DNA from: an uncultured Chryseobacterium sp.
Lineage (GTDB): Bacteria > Bacteroidota > Bacteroidia > Flavobacteriales > Weeksellaceae
Direction: 5' to 3'
DNA length: 64,000 nt
Assembly: GCA_913775525.1 (NCBI GenBank)
Contig: CAJYLH010000044.1
Location: 57,022 to 121,021 of the forward strand
Part shown: one piece after another, positions 27,916 through 38,038 of the stretch
Layout of the letters: each line of letters opens with the position of its first letter
How positions within the stretch are numbered: position 1 is the stretch's first letter
Position numbers and translations under genes: made by a program
Notes under the pieces: model-generated
The model's input: the letters and a program-made list of their open reading frames with translations, nothing else
Told to the model about the DNA's origin: nothing
The model's database searches: none

Positions 27916-28658
27916 GTAGCCTTAGTGGTTTTTGTCTTGGTATTAACATTCTTTGCCGCAGGCAGTATTGCTGAATCCTTCTTGAGCGAATCTTTTTTCA
28001 GCGTATCTGCGATCTGCGGTGCATGAACCTGTATTTTTATGGTATCTTCCACAATCCTGTGGGTTTTGGTCTGTACCGAAACATCATTGAATGATTTCTT
28101 GCCAAACAGAAGATCGCTCTGGGCATAGGCCAGATAGATGAGCCCCAGAACCGGAATAATCAGCAAAAAGATCCAGAGGATGGATTTCTTAAGCCTGTAA
28201 TCTTTTTCAGGGTTTGCCGGAAGTGCTTTTTTCTCCGGCGCATTGTGGATGTCCGAAAGGATAATTTCTTCCAGTCCGTAAAAATCCGGATGGTCTGCCG
28301 CCAGTCGGTTCCCTTTGAAACTTACCGTTCCATTATCCAGGAAAGCTGTTCCAAGGTGTTGGATTTCCAGCTGATGTTCCGCCTGAAGCTTCTTTTTCCA
28401 GAAATCCGTCTGTATTTTCAGATCGGTAGCCGCAGCCTGGGGAGAACGCTGTTCCTGAGCGCTTATAAAAGCTGAAAGGTCATCAGACTTCACCTCATCA
28501 TTAAAGACGAATGCAATCTGGCTTGCCGGCGGAAGGATACTCCCGTTTTCCGAGTTGATGATGGCTTTTGATTTTCCGAGTGAAAAAACGCCAAAACCCG
28601 GAACTGTAACAGAACCAAATTGTTTCAGATATTCTAAAATGTAAGCAGATATATTCAT
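27903..28658 (-). CDS. CCDC81-type HU-domain membrane protein
   Basis: A 251-residue protein whose N-terminal half holds two CCDC81-like prokaryotic HU domains. The first is MNISAYILEYLKQFGSVTVP with the glycine-rich PGFGVFSLG segment. A membrane segment (about residues 163-185) and a proline- and lysine-rich tail follow. Similar Bacteroidota proteins occur as SPOR- or HU-containing proteins; here no SPOR domain is seen. A role in envelope or nucleoid organisation is possible but untested. Confidence 0.8.
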   Translation of the reverse strand: MNISAYILEYLKQFGSVTVPGFGVFSLGKSKAIINSENGSILPPASQIAFVFNDEVKSDDLSAFISAQEQRSPQAAATDLKIQTDFWKKKLQAEHQLEIQHLGTAFLDNGTVSFKGNRLAADHPDFYGLEEIILSDIHNAPEKKALPANPEKDYRLKKSILWIFLLIIPVLGLIYLAYAQSDLLFGKKSFNDVSVQTKTHRIVEDTIKIQVHAPQIADTLKKDSLKKDSAILPAAKNVNTKTKTTKATWQK

Positions 28659-28711
28659 TTGGCAGCAAATTTATAACTTTTTCATGACTTTTCGGATGAT
28701 TTATTGCCATG

Positions 28712-28737
28712 AAAAAAGACTGCAAAAGCAGCCTTTA
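28712..28737 (-). terminator. Terminator of the TonB receptor gene
   Basis: On the minus strand AAAGGCTGC pairs with GCAGTCTTT (one G-T pair) around TTTT, followed by six T. It lies 65 bp below the receptor stop. Confidence 0.75.
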
Positions 28738-28800
28738 TGGTGTACCTTCGGTACTATTTGCAAAAAGATTTGGTTTAAAAAAATTTTCTTTATAAAGCTT

Positions 28801-30918
28801 TTACTGAATTTTCCAGCTGATCCCGAACATAAAATTGGTACCTGCCTGTGAAAAATAATACGGCTGTCCGTCCCATACCGCACCGTTATTCACATATTTG
28901 CGGTTGAAGATATTGTTGACCAGCAGTTTCAGGGCGATATCATTATTTTTGATTTTAAACTGGTACTGCGCATTGAAATCCATCAGGAAATAATCATTCA
29001 GGCGGAGATCATCATTTCCGGTATTATCCAGGTACTGCCTTCCGACATATTGATTGATCAGGGCCAGCCGGAAGTGCTCATCCGGGTTGAATTTCACATT
29101 CAGATTGGCAATAAGATCCGGAGAAAACGAAATCTGGGTATTTCCAAGGTCCCTTACTGCTGCTCCGTCTTCCATTTTAAAATCCAGGTTCCTGTTCTGG
29201 CTTGCACTGAAATTCCCGGAAAGCTCCCATTGTTTCGAAAGCTTGGCCAGTGTTCCCACTTCTATTCCTCTCCTGTAGCTTTTACCGGAATTGGTCCTGA
29301 TGAATGCCCCGACATTATTCAGCTCTCCGTTAAGTACGAGCTGGTTGACATAGTACATATAGTAAAGATTAGCGGTAAGGGAAAATATCCCGATCTGCTT
29401 TTCAAAACCGGCTTCATAATCATGCAGTTTTTCTGCCAGAACGTTGTAATTAGCCATCAGGTCATCCCTGTTCGGCTCGCGGTGGGCGTGGGCATAGGAA
29501 ATGAAGATTTTTCCATTGCCGATGCGGTAATTGATCCCCATTTTCGGGTTGAAGAACAGCCAGCTTTTATTCAGGTCTGCTCCTTCATCGTCTCCTGCCT
29601 GCAGGATCCGGGTATCGTAATCGACATTTCTCAGCTGCAGGTCTCCGAAGAATTCAAAATCGTTCACCCGATATAATGCTTTGGCAAACCCGGCCACCTC
29701 ATTTTTAACTGAACGGTTCCGGTAGTATTCATGCTCATCGATCTGAGGATAAAATACTCCGGTCACATTTCCGAAATGCCTCCCGTAATACTGGTTTCCT
29801 ACGACTCCGAAATTCAGGTCCAGGTTATCAAATTTCCCGTATAAAGTAGAAACGATTCCGTAGAAATCATTGTTCAGCCATTTCTTACGGATAAAATCGG
29901 AGTATTGCTCTACCTGGCCGTTATTCATGAAATCCGGCAAGTTGTACCGTGCAAAAGGATCTCCCTGTTTGTAATTCTCATAATAGCCTTTTCCTTTGGT
30001 GTAATGTAGGGTTGTTTCCAGGTTCCACCGGTCATTGAATTCCTGCTGCCAGAGCAACTGGTAGTGGCTCTGCCTGTAATTATCCGTTTCATTATCATAA
30101 AACCCGGTAATGTTTTTCCAGTCGGCATCGTAGATCGCACCTGAATAGTTGAATCTCGGATTGGTTTCCCATGTTTTCCTGTCGATCCCGTTCCACGCCT
30201 GATAGGTTTTCTCCTTTCCTCCGAAAGCCATCAGCCTGATCCTGGTTTTGCCCTCCTCAAAGAGCGCCGTGAAATTGTAGGAATGCAGATCCGAAAAAGC
30301 CCGGTCTATATATCCATCCGAATGGATATTGGTATACCGCCCCATGACGGAAAGCCTGTTTTTCCAGAATTTTCCTGAACCGGCTTCCGCAGAATATTTA
30401 TAGGTATTGAATGAACCGTAGCTGTCATCCGTTTTTACGTAAAATTTTTCTTCCGGATCTTTGGAAATCACATTGATACTGGCACCGAATGCTGCGGCTC
30501 CATTGTTGGAAGTTCCTACTCCCCGCTGGATCACAATCTGGGATGCAGAACTGGTAAGGTCCGGCACATTAACGAAGAACGTACCCTGGCTTTCGGAATC
30601 ATTGTACGGTACGCCGTTCATCATCACGTTGATTCCTGTCCCGGAAACACCCCGGATCCTGAATCCTGTGTAACCCACTCCGTTTCCGGCATCCGATGTT
30701 GAAATCACCGAAGTCTGGTTCTTTAGCAAAAACGGCAGGTCCTGTCCCAGATTCCGGCTGTCCAGGTCTTTCTGGACATTGATAATTTCTTTGGCTACAG
30801 GAAGTCTTTTGGTAAAATTAACTGCTTCTATTTCCCCGGTTTTCAGGGTGTCCCTGTTCTGGACCTGTGCAAAGCCCATGGCACTTGCGGTAAGGCCTAA
30901 AAAAATAAATCCTTTCAT
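28801..30918 (-). CDS. TonB-dependent outer-membrane receptor, predicted for thiamine
   Basis: A 705-residue receptor with a signal peptide (MKGFIFLGLTASAMGFAQ), a plug domain with TGFRIRGVSGTGINVMMNGV and VIQRGVGTSNNGAAAFGASI, and a long beta barrel ending in the terminal FGISWKIQ. The energy-coupling TonB box may lie in EIEAVNFTKRL, which is inference. A TPP riboswitch stands in its untranslated leader, so it should be switched off when thiamine pyrophosphate is plentiful. This makes thiamine or a precursor the likely substrate. It has no gene for a periplasmic binding protein next to it. Confidence 0.92.
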   Translation of the reverse strand: MKGFIFLGLTASAMGFAQVQNRDTLKTGEIEAVNFTKRLPVAKEIINVQKDLDSRNLGQDLPFLLKNQTSVISTSDAGNGVGYTGFRIRGVSGTGINVMMNGVPYNDSESQGTFFVNVPDLTSSASQIVIQRGVGTSNNGAAAFGASINVISKDPEEKFYVKTDDSYGSFNTYKYSAEAGSGKFWKNRLSVMGRYTNIHSDGYIDRAFSDLHSYNFTALFEEGKTRIRLMAFGGKEKTYQAWNGIDRKTWETNPRFNYSGAIYDADWKNITGFYDNETDNYRQSHYQLLWQQEFNDRWNLETTLHYTKGKGYYENYKQGDPFARYNLPDFMNNGQVEQYSDFIRKKWLNNDFYGIVSTLYGKFDNLDLNFGVVGNQYYGRHFGNVTGVFYPQIDEHEYYRNRSVKNEVAGFAKALYRVNDFEFFGDLQLRNVDYDTRILQAGDDEGADLNKSWLFFNPKMGINYRIGNGKIFISYAHAHREPNRDDLMANYNVLAEKLHDYEAGFEKQIGIFSLTANLYYMYYVNQLVLNGELNNVGAFIRTNSGKSYRRGIEVGTLAKLSKQWELSGNFSASQNRNLDFKMEDGAAVRDLGNTQISFSPDLIANLNVKFNPDEHFRLALINQYVGRQYLDNTGNDDLRLNDYFLMDFNAQYQFKIKNNDIALKLLVNNIFNRKYVNNGAVWDGQPYYFSQAGTNFMFGISWKIQ

Positions 30919-31035
30919 TCTATAAATTTTAACATTTAATGAATAAAAGGGGTAAGTTATGATGAGTAATGAGTAACCGGTAACAGGAATATTTTACGAT
31001 TCACTCCTTATTACCTATTGCTTATTTAATTTCCC

Positions 31036-31097
31036 TAAACAGCATTATCCGTTCCAGGTTCATTGGGTATCATCTCAGCCTTTTACAGCACCCCTTT
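31036..31097 (-). promoter_or_regulatory. TPP riboswitch controlling the TonB receptor
   Basis: On the minus strand the sequence contains AGGGGTGCTG, then GGCTGAGATGATACCC, then GAACCTGGAACGGATAATGC. The CTGAGA loop and the ACCTG...GGATAATGC helix are the core of the THI element. It lies about 120 bp before the receptor ATG. The second half of 30919-31193 has nothing else that I can assign. Confidence 0.92.
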
Positions 31098-31193
31098 ATT
31101 TCAGACTGCGAAAGTACGAAAAATTTGTGAAAGGGCTGCTGAATCTATGCGGGTTTACTATAGCTCATGAGATCGGACCTTAAAATATATTTA

Positions 31194-31958
31194 TCAGTAC
31201 GTTTTATTGTTGGAATCTACGTAATAATAATTTTTGCTGTCTTTGGACACTTCAAACATATGCCCGAGCTTCCAGCTGAAATTGCGTTTGATATCATCAT
31301 ATTCAAATGGGATGATTACCTTATTATGGACATCGATTACCCCAAATTTATCATTGTAGGAGGCAATAATCATCGGGTTGGCGACATCATCACCTTCCAG
31401 GATAAACAGGTACTGGTATTGGGGATAGATCTGGTAATCCCGGTAATCTGCCGCATTGGCAAACTTTTGCTTCTCAATGATCCCGTAAAAGCCATTCAGC
31501 ACATACGCCTGATACAGCTGCTGATTGTATTCCACAGGTTTGCATTTAGCAATATCCGAATCTTTGAACTGGTATACCCTTTTTCCGGCCTGGTTGATCC
31601 TGTAGGAAATCATATCTTTTTCTACGGTAGCATACTCATTGGTGCCGAACTTCCTTACTTTCTCATTGGGAGAATTCAGCAGGTTACAGTCTTCATAAAA
31701 GAATACGGCGATATGATATTCAGGGGTAATGATAAATTTCCCGTTCTGGTTCACATACCCGAATTTCCCGTCTTTCTTCTTCGGAATCAGCACCGGAAGC
31801 TCGCTGTTGACCACAGGAAGATCCAAAACAGGCGCAGCCGGCGCTTTTTTAACGGATGCTTTTGAAGTTTTGCTGACCGGATTTTTTTTAATCTGTTTAC
31901 TCTGGGAGAAAACAAAACAGGAGATTACAAGACAAAATAAATTAACTGCATTTTTCAT
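31194..31958 (-). CDS. WG-repeat protein
   Basis: A secreted protein of about 254 residues. A signal peptide at the start (MKNAVNLFCLVISCFVFSQ) is followed by a lysine- and proline-rich linker and WG-like repeats: KKKDGKFGYVNQNGKFIITP, NGFYGIIEKQKF and NDKFGVIDVHNKVIIPFEY. WG repeats are thought to form beta structures of unknown function. The ATG at 31958 is preferred since two upstream in-frame ATGs would precede a shorter hydrophobic signal. No neighbour explains its role. Confidence 0.75.
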   Translation of the reverse strand: MKNAVNLFCLVISCFVFSQSKQIKKNPVSKTSKASVKKAPAAPVLDLPVVNSELPVLIPKKKDGKFGYVNQNGKFIITPEYHIAVFFYEDCNLLNSPNEKVRKFGTNEYATVEKDMISYRINQAGKRVYQFKDSDIAKCKPVEYNQQLYQAYVLNGFYGIIEKQKFANAADYRDYQIYPQYQYLFILEGDDVANPMIIASYNDKFGVIDVHNKVIIPFEYDDIKRNFSWKLGHMFEVSKDSKNYYYVDSNNKTY

Positions 31959-32061
31959 ATTCAGCATTTTCATGCAAAAGTACAACCAAAAATAGAATCT
32001 ATAAAATTCCTATTTATAAAGAATCTAAATAATTTCGTTCTTATAAAATAGTAAAATTTCG

Positions 32062-32069
32062 TAATTTTG
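32062..32069 (+). promoter_or_regulatory. Candidate -7 box of acnA
   Basis: TAATTTTG matches TAnnTTTG and lies 43 bp before the aconitase ATG. No clear -33 TTG at the usual distance. Confidence 0.45.
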
Positions 32070-32111
32070 AAGACAATTTTAATTGTTTGATAATTTTAAA
32101 ACGTTTGAGAT

Positions 32112-34385
32112 ATGACATTTGATATTGATATGATCAAGAAAGTGTACGAGCGTTACCCTGAAAGGATTGCTGCGGCAAGACAGGCAGTGGGAAAACCTCT
32201 TACATTATCAGAAAAAATATTATATGCTCACCTTTGGGAGGGTAATGCTACACAGGCTTATGAAAGAGGGAACTCGTATGTGGATTTTGCGCCGGACAGA
32301 GTAGCGATGCAGGATGCAACTGCACAAATGGCTCTTCTCCAGTTTATGCAGGCCGGGAAAACCAAAGTGGCTGTGCCGTCAACGGCTCACGCAGACCACC
32401 TTATCCAGGCTAAAGTAGGTGCTGACAAAGATTTACAGGAAGGGATCAATAAGAATTCCGAAGTGTTCAACTTCCTGAGTTCTGTTTGTGATAAATACGG
32501 AATCGGCTTCTGGAAGCCGGGTGCAGGAATCATTCACCAGGTGGTGCTTGAGAACTATGCTTTCCCAGGAGGGATGATGATCGGTACCGACTCCCACACA
32601 GTAAACGCTGGCGGTCTGGGAATGGTTGCTATTGGTGTAGGAGGTGCAGATGCTGTAGATGTAATGGCAGGAATGGCATGGGAACTTAAAATGCCTAAAC
32701 TGATCGGGGTAAAATTAACCGGTAAAATGAACGGATGGACCTCTGCAAAAGACGTTATCCTTAAAGTTGCCGGAATCCTTACCGTAAAAGGAGGAACCGG
32801 ATGCATCGTGGAATATTTCGGTGAAGGGGCGGAATCCCTTTCTGCAACCGGAAAAGGAACGATCTGTAATATGGGTGCTGAAGTAGGTGCCACTACGTCC
32901 ACTTTCGGGTATGATGATTCCATGAGAAGATACCTTGCCGCTACAGGAAGACAGGATGTGGTAGATGCTGCAGACCAGATTGCCGAGCACTTAACCGGTG
33001 ATGCTGAAGTATATGCTAATCCTGAGCAGTATTTTGATCAGTTAATCGAAATCAACCTTTCTGAACTGGCTCCTCACCTGAACGGACCTTTCACGCCGGA
33101 TCTGGCAACCCCTGTTTCTGAATTCAGAGCGAAAGCGGAAGCTAACGGATGGCCGATTGAAGTAGAATGGGCACTGATCGGGTCTTGTACCAACTCATCT
33201 TATGAAGACTTGTCCAGAGCGGCTTCCATCGTTGAAGATGCGGTTGCAAAAGGGGTAAAACCTAAAGCGATCCTGGGAATCAACCCTGGTTCTGAACAGG
33301 TAAAATATACTGCTGAAAGAGACGGATTCCTGGACTCTTTCAGAAAATTTGAAAATGCACGGATCTTTACCAATGCCTGCGGACCTTGTATCGGTCAGTG
33401 GGACAGAGAAGGTGCTGAAAAAGGAGAGAAAAACTCCATTATCCACTCTTTCAACAGAAACTTTGCGAAAAGAGCAGACGGTAACCCGAATACCCACGCT
33501 TTTGTAGCTTCACCGGAAATGGTGGCTGCAGTAGCGATTTCAGGAAGACTGGATTTTAACCCGATTACCGATACATTAACAACGGAATCCGGAGAACAGG
33601 TAAGGCTGAATGAGCCTAACGGTTCTGAACTCCCTTCAAGAGGATTTGCAGTAGAAGATAACGGATACCAGGCTCCTTCTGAAGACGGATCCCAGGTAGT
33701 GGTTAATGTAAGCCCTACTTCAGACAGGCTTCAGCTGCTGGAAGAATTCCCGGCTTGGGACGGTAAAAATATCGAAGGTGCCAAAGTACTGATCAAGGCT
33801 TTCGGAAAATGTACCACAGACCACATTTCTATGGCAGGTCCATGGCTGAAATACAGAGGTCACCTGGATAACATTTCCAACAACATGCTGATTGGTGCCG
33901 TTAACGCTTATAATATGGAAACCAACCATGTTAAAAACCAGTTAACCGGTGAATACGGTGAAGTTCCTGCCGTACAGAGAGCTTACAAAGCAGCACACAT
34001 CCCGTCTATTGTTGTGGGAGACCAGAACTATGGAGAAGGTTCTTCAAGGGAGCACGCTGCCATGGAACCCAGACATTTAGGGGTGAAAGCGGTATTGGTG
34101 AAATCATTTGCCAGAATCCACGAAACCAACCTTAAAAAGCAGGGAATGTTAGGCCTTACTTTTGCCAACGAAGCAGATTATGATAAAATCCTGGAAGACG
34201 ATACCGTAAACTTCCTTGATCTGGATCAGTTTGCTCCTGGTAAACAACTGACATTAGAATTCGTTCATGCGGACGGAACTAAAGATACTGTAATTGCCAA
34301 TCATACTTATAATGATCAGCAGATCGAATGGTTCAAAGCAGGTTCTGCCCTGAACCTGATCAAAAGACAGGAAAAACAGAATTAA
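32112..34385 (+). CDS. acnA: Aconitate hydratase
   Basis: Interconverts citrate and isocitrate in the tricarboxylic acid cycle. The 757-residue length is that of the mitochondrial-type aconitase. Cluster ligands are the cysteine in [12 protein letters not shown] and the pair in [12 protein letters not shown]. Active-site stretches are [15 protein letters not shown] and the C-terminal swivel with [15 protein letters not shown]. The gene has its own promoter-like box and ends at a strong terminator. Confidence 0.96.
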   Translation: MTFDIDMIKKVYERYPERIAAARQAVGKPLTLSEKILYAHLWEGNATQAYERGNSYVDFAPDRVAMQDATAQMALLQFMQAGKTKVAVPSTAHADHLIQAKVGADKDLQEGINKNSEVFNFLSSVCDKYGIGFWKPGAGIIHQVVLENYAFPGGMMIGTDSHTVNAGGLGMVAIGVGGADAVDVMAGMAWELKMPKLIGVKLTGKMNGWTSAKDVILKVAGILTVKGGTGCIVEYFGEGAESLSATGKGTICNMGAEVGATTSTFGYDDSMRRYLAATGRQDVVDAADQIAEHLTGDAEVYANPEQYFDQLIEINLSELAPHLNGPFTPDLATPVSEFRAKAEANGWPIEVEWALIGSCTNSSYEDLSRAASIVEDAVAKGVKPKAILGINPGSEQVKYTAERDGFLDSFRKFENARIFTNACGPCIGQWDREGAEKGEKNSIIHSFNRNFAKRADGNPNTHAFVASPEMVAAVAISGRLDFNPITDTLTTESGEQVRLNEPNGSELPSRGFAVEDNGYQAPSEDGSQVVVNVSPTSDRLQLLEEFPAWDGKNIEGAKVLIKAFGKCTTDHISMAGPWLKYRGHLDNISNNMLIGAVNAYNMETNHVKNQLTGEYGEVPAVQRAYKAAHIPSIVVGDQNYGEGSSREHAAMEPRHLGVKAVLVKSFARIHETNLKKQGMLGLTFANEADYDKILEDDTVNFLDLDQFAPGKQLTLEFVHADGTKDTVIANHTYNDQQIEWFKAGSALNLIKRQEKQN

Positions 34386-34407
34386 TTGTTAGATCGATTA
34401 ATCATAG

Positions 34408-34439
34408 AAAAGCAACTTCAATCTGAGGTTGCTTTTTTT
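34408..34439. terminator. Bidirectional terminator after acnA
   Basis: AAAGCAACTTC pairs with GAGGTTGCTTT (G-T pairs included) around AATCT, followed by a T-run. It separates aconitase from the convergent LytTR gene, which ends at 34438. Confidence 0.85.
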
Positions 34440-35121
34440 ATTTCAGCCGTTGCAGGAAGCCGGTCCGGTAGCTTTCACCTACCGGGATCTCCTGATCTGA
34501 TAAAAGGGTAACATTCCTGGATCCTATACTTTTGATACGATCCAGGTTCACGATAAAAGACTTATGGATGCGGGCGAAAGAAGATTCCGGCAGCTGGCTT
34601 TCCATGAATTTCAGGGTGTCCAGCACAATATATTCCTGTGTTTCGGTACGGATATTCACATAATCTTTGATGCTTTCCTCATACAGGATCTCTTCGAAAT
34701 TAATCCTATGCTGCTGACCGGAACATTTGACAAAAAAGTGCTTCCCTGTTTTACTTTCTACGGTCACGATTCTTTGCTGGGCTTTCATGGCACTTTTGTA
34801 AAACCGCTCAAAAGAGACAGGTTTCAGCAGATAATCAATGATGTTGTGCTCATAGCCTTCCAATGCATATTCGGAATAAGCTGTTGTTAAAATATATTTT
34901 TTCCTGTCCCCAAGGATTTTCATGAAATTGATTCCGGTGAGCTCAGGCATCTGGATGTCCAGAAAAATAAGGTCTGACGGATGGTTCTGAATGTATTCCA
35001 AGGCTGTTATGGGATTTTCTGCAGAAAAAACAAGCTCAAGAAAAGGAACGTTCCGCACATAGCTCTCCAGCGATATAGCCAGAGGCTCGTCATCCATAAT
35101 AATGCATTTAATTTTTTCCAT
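34438..35121 (-). CDS. LytTR-family response regulator
   Basis: A 227-residue regulator with a receiver domain (phosphoacceptor aspartate in DLIFLDIQMPELTG at about residue 57) and a C-terminal LytTR DNA-binding domain (HKSFIVNLDRIKSIGSRNV). Such regulators usually work with a LytS-type kinase. The kinase gene is the next one upstream and is truncated to its last roughly 60 residues, so this regulator has lost its normal partner here. Whether it is still phosphorylated by another kinase is not known. The stop of the remnant overlaps its start. Confidence 0.9.
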   Translation of the reverse strand: MEKIKCIIMDDEPLAISLESYVRNVPFLELVFSAENPITALEYIQNHPSDLIFLDIQMPELTGINFMKILGDRKKYILTTAYSEYALEGYEHNIIDYLLKPVSFERFYKSAMKAQQRIVTVESKTGKHFFVKCSGQQHRINFEEILYEESIKDYVNIRTETQEYIVLDTLKFMESQLPESSFARIHKSFIVNLDRIKSIGSRNVTLLSDQEIPVGESYRTGFLQRLK

Positions 35122-35338
35122 CTCTTAAATCAATGGTTAAATCTACAATAAATTCCGTTTCAGACTCGTCAATGGCCAGCGTATACTTGTTAGGATACAG
35201 GATTTCCAGCCTCTTCTTTACATTTTCGATCCCGATACCTGAAACCACATCTTTCTTCCGGTCGTTTTTGAAATTCAAAAGGTAAAAGTGCAGCATCTGG
35301 TCTTTAACAGAATCTCCCCGACAGGAGTGTAAACTTTT
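35108..35338 (-). pseudogene. Remnant of a LytS-type sensor histidine kinase (3' end only)
   Basis: The frame encodes about 75 residues, of which GIGIENVKKRLEILYPNKYT is the end of a histidine kinase ATPase domain (GIGLxNVxxRLxxLY). Everything before this, including the H-box and the N-box, is missing. The stop overlaps the response regulator start by 14 bp, as expected for the original operon. The missing 5' part borders the 5'-truncated beta-barrel fragment, which points to one deletion across divergent genes. Confidence 0.75.
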
Positions 35339-35339
35339 C

Positions 35340-35594
35340 CTTTACAACTTTTCCAATCTCTCATCAGGTTTTAAAGTTTCGCTGATGGATAAGCAGCTCC
35401 AGATCAATGCAGCCGTTACCAATATCTTTGCCCAACGTTCCCGGGGAGATATTTACTTCACAGACCGTTTATACCATATGAACAATTACTGGGACGGCAG
35501 GAGCTTCCGGTTAAGCGTTAACTACAATTTCGGACAGAAGAAAAGCATCCGCAAAAAGAACATCAGATTTGAAGAAAAAGAAAGGGCTCAGTAA
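35340..35594 (+). pseudogene. Remnant of an outer-membrane beta-barrel protein (3' end only)
   Basis: The frame reads KLFLYNFSNLSSGFKVSLMD, then a strand pair with NAAVTNIFAQRSRGDIYFTD, and ends with SFRLSVNYNFG, the last strand of an OMP_b-brl_3-type TonB-linked barrel. About 80 residues remain of a protein that normally has 700-800. An in-frame ATG at 35385 exists but gives no complete protein. It points away from the kinase remnant and its missing part faces it. Similarity in layout to the C-terminus of the next gene suggests a paralogue. Confidence 0.75.
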
Positions 35595-35647
35595 ATTATT
35601 GTAACAAAAACCGCTTTTCTGTGTCTAATAGGACAGTAGAAAGCGAT

Positions 35648-37876
35648 ATGAAAAAAATTATTATTACTTTGGCGTTTCTGGGAGCAGTTATGGTTTCCGC
35701 TCAGGAAAAAACCAGCAATCAGGTAAAGGAAAAGCAAATTGAAGGGGTAACGATTACCAAAACTAAAAAAGCAGTTGAGCAGAGAGCAGACCGTACGATT
35801 TTTGATTTTTCGGAACAGCCGCAGCTGAATAACGGGAATGTCCTGGAAGGCATCAAAAAGCTTCCCGGATTGGTATCCACTGATATTGCAGGGATGATGT
35901 ACCAGGGAAAAGTCCTTGATGTGTACCTCAACGGAAGGCCGCTGAACATTACTTCCAACGAACTCAATTCTTTCCTGGAAGGCATGCCGGCCAATTCCGT
36001 AGACCGTATTGAAGTGATCACCCAGCCCGGAGCCGAATTCCCTGCAACTTCCGGCGGTGCTATCATGAATATCATTACGAATAAGAATGCGAATAAATAT
36101 TTAACGGCGACCTATTCCGGAAACTATTCCTTCACGAATTATGACAAATTCAGGAGCCGCACAACCAACTCACTCAATTTAAATGCCCGGAACAAGTTTT
36201 TCGGATGGCAGCTGAATGTAGGCCAGAATTACCGTGAAAGCATGCTGAATACCGACCAGAACGGATTGCTTTTAAGCAATACAGACCGCTTCGGACGCGG
36301 ATATTTTGCCAAATCGGGGCTGACTTTTGATCTTGGGCAGGACAGGCTCTTATTAAACTACGATATTTACCACAACAGAAACAGCAATTATACCTTAAGT
36401 AACGGGGAAGGCGAACAGAAACAAGCTATTCCCAACACCAATCCCCAGGAATATGTTTACAGGGACTTCAACTTCAATACATCGGATGCCACCTACACCA
36501 ATAACCTGAGGCAGGAAGCGGTAGTGACTTATCAGAAACGTTTTTCAGATAAGGCACAGAAGCTTGATTTCCAGTTCGGCTATACCAAATCCGACAGCAA
36601 GTTTGACCAGGATAATATTTTCCGCCTCGGTCAGTTTTCAGACGGGCAGCCGATTCCCAATGCACCCGGAAGAGTCCTGAGCAACAATTCCGATATGAGG
36701 GTGGCCAATTTCAAAATCGATTATTCCCAGCCGATCAAGATCATGGACGGCGGAAAAGTAAGTGCAGGCGGATTGTATGAAAAGCAGAATTTCGATACGG
36801 AGAGCTTCGGGATTACCAACCTGGAATATCAGCGGCAGACCGCATCCACTTACCTGGAATTCCAGGCTAAGCTGAAGAAATTCGACTTTATTCTGGGAAC
36901 AAGGGCGGAAAACTACGATATCAGCGGGGTAACCAGAAGAATTGACAGTACAGCATCCATTGTCCAGAAAGATTTGATCCCGTTCAACAAGTTTAAGTTC
37001 TTCCCCAATGCAAGCGTGCAGTACAACCTGATGAGCCAGGTACATATTACCGCCAATTACAACAAAAAGATCAGCCTGCCGAGCATTTCTGCCCTGAACC
37101 CGAATAACACAACTTTCCAGGGACCGAATACCCAGGTAACCGGAAACCCGAATCTTCAGCCGACGATCTTCAACAATTATGAAATGAAGATTTCTGCATT
37201 CGATTATGCATTTATCGGGTATAACGTAAGCTCCGCTAAAAATCAGGTCGCCCAGATCATCCGGAAAGACGGCAAAAACCTGTATAATGAGCAGATCAAT
37301 ATCGCCAATATGACGATTCATAACTTCAATGTCGGCCTTCCTGTTCCCTTCATGATTTTCAGCAAGCCGCTCAGCGAGATTATGAAGTTTGACTTCAATC
37401 CGGATAAGATCAACTTTATGTACCTGTATGCCGGCTATCAGAAGCATGACATCGACAACCTGAACAACAGGGGGTTCTGGATCTTCAACATCATGACCCA
37501 GATCATTCTTCCGAAAGACATCAAGCTAACGGCCAATTACAGTTACCTGACGCCTAAAGCAGGATACTTTTATTTTACGGCAGAAAAACCGTTCAATAAT
37601 TCCTTCGACCTCACGTTAACGAAGAAATTCATGGATAACCGGCTTACGGTTTCCGTTTTCGCGAATGATATCTTTAACGGGCAGGTGATGCAGGTCCGTT
37701 CCAATCCGCCATATGGAGAAACGGTATACATGAGGAATAAATATGATACGAGGAACTTCGGTCTTTCCATCAACTACAAGATCCCGACGAAGAACAAACT
37801 GGCTAAGGAAGATCAGAATATCCTGAACCAGACTAAAAAAGAAGATACCGGCGGAGTGATGCCGCAGGGACAGTAA
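35648..37876 (+). CDS. Outer-membrane beta-barrel protein, TonB-receptor-like
   Basis: A 742-residue protein with a signal peptide (MKKIIITLAFLGAVMVSAQ), a plug-like region (GVTITKTKKAVEQRADRTIF, NGRPLNITSNELNSFLEGMP, EVITQPGAEFPATSGGAIMN) and an OMP_b-brl_3 barrel with the typical aromatic strand ends. It lacks an N-terminal carboxypeptidase-like domain, which most members of this group have. The ATG at 35648 is chosen because the signal peptide begins there; an upstream ATG at 35621 precedes it. Substrate unknown. Confidence 0.88.
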   Translation: MKKIIITLAFLGAVMVSAQEKTSNQVKEKQIEGVTITKTKKAVEQRADRTIFDFSEQPQLNNGNVLEGIKKLPGLVSTDIAGMMYQGKVLDVYLNGRPLNITSNELNSFLEGMPANSVDRIEVITQPGAEFPATSGGAIMNIITNKNANKYLTATYSGNYSFTNYDKFRSRTTNSLNLNARNKFFGWQLNVGQNYRESMLNTDQNGLLLSNTDRFGRGYFAKSGLTFDLGQDRLLLNYDIYHNRNSNYTLSNGEGEQKQAIPNTNPQEYVYRDFNFNTSDATYTNNLRQEAVVTYQKRFSDKAQKLDFQFGYTKSDSKFDQDNIFRLGQFSDGQPIPNAPGRVLSNNSDMRVANFKIDYSQPIKIMDGGKVSAGGLYEKQNFDTESFGITNLEYQRQTASTYLEFQAKLKKFDFILGTRAENYDISGVTRRIDSTASIVQKDLIPFNKFKFFPNASVQYNLMSQVHITANYNKKISLPSISALNPNNTTFQGPNTQVTGNPNLQPTIFNNYEMKISAFDYAFIGYNVSSAKNQVAQIIRKDGKNLYNEQINIANMTIHNFNVGLPVPFMIFSKPLSEIMKFDFNPDKINFMYLYAGYQKHDIDNLNNRGFWIFNIMTQIILPKDIKLTANYSYLTPKAGYFYFTAEKPFNNSFDLTLTKKFMDNRLTVSVFANDIFNGQVMQVRSNPPYGETVYMRNKYDTRNFGLSINYKIPTKNKLAKEDQNILNQTKKEDTGGVMPQGQ

Positions 37877-37900
37877 AAAGATTCAGATAACAGAAAAAGT

Positions 37901-37933
37901 AAACCCCTTTAATTGAAGAAATTAAGGGGGTTT
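37901..37933 (+). terminator. Terminator after the beta-barrel gene
   Basis: AAACCCCTTTAATT pairs with AATTAAGGGGGTTT around GAAGA. A weak T-run follows. Confidence 0.7.
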
Positions 37934-38038
37934 ATCGTATAATCCCGAAAATCCTATGATGCCATTAAAAAAATCTTAATATCCGTATCAGCCTATGCAA
38001 TGAGAGACATTTTTCTTTATTTTTAAAGAAAATTCTGC

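Noticed and set aside
36638-37447. A 269-residue open frame opposite the outer-membrane barrel gene
   Set aside because: The plus-strand protein is a clear barrel protein with a signal peptide; the antisense frame has no known motif.
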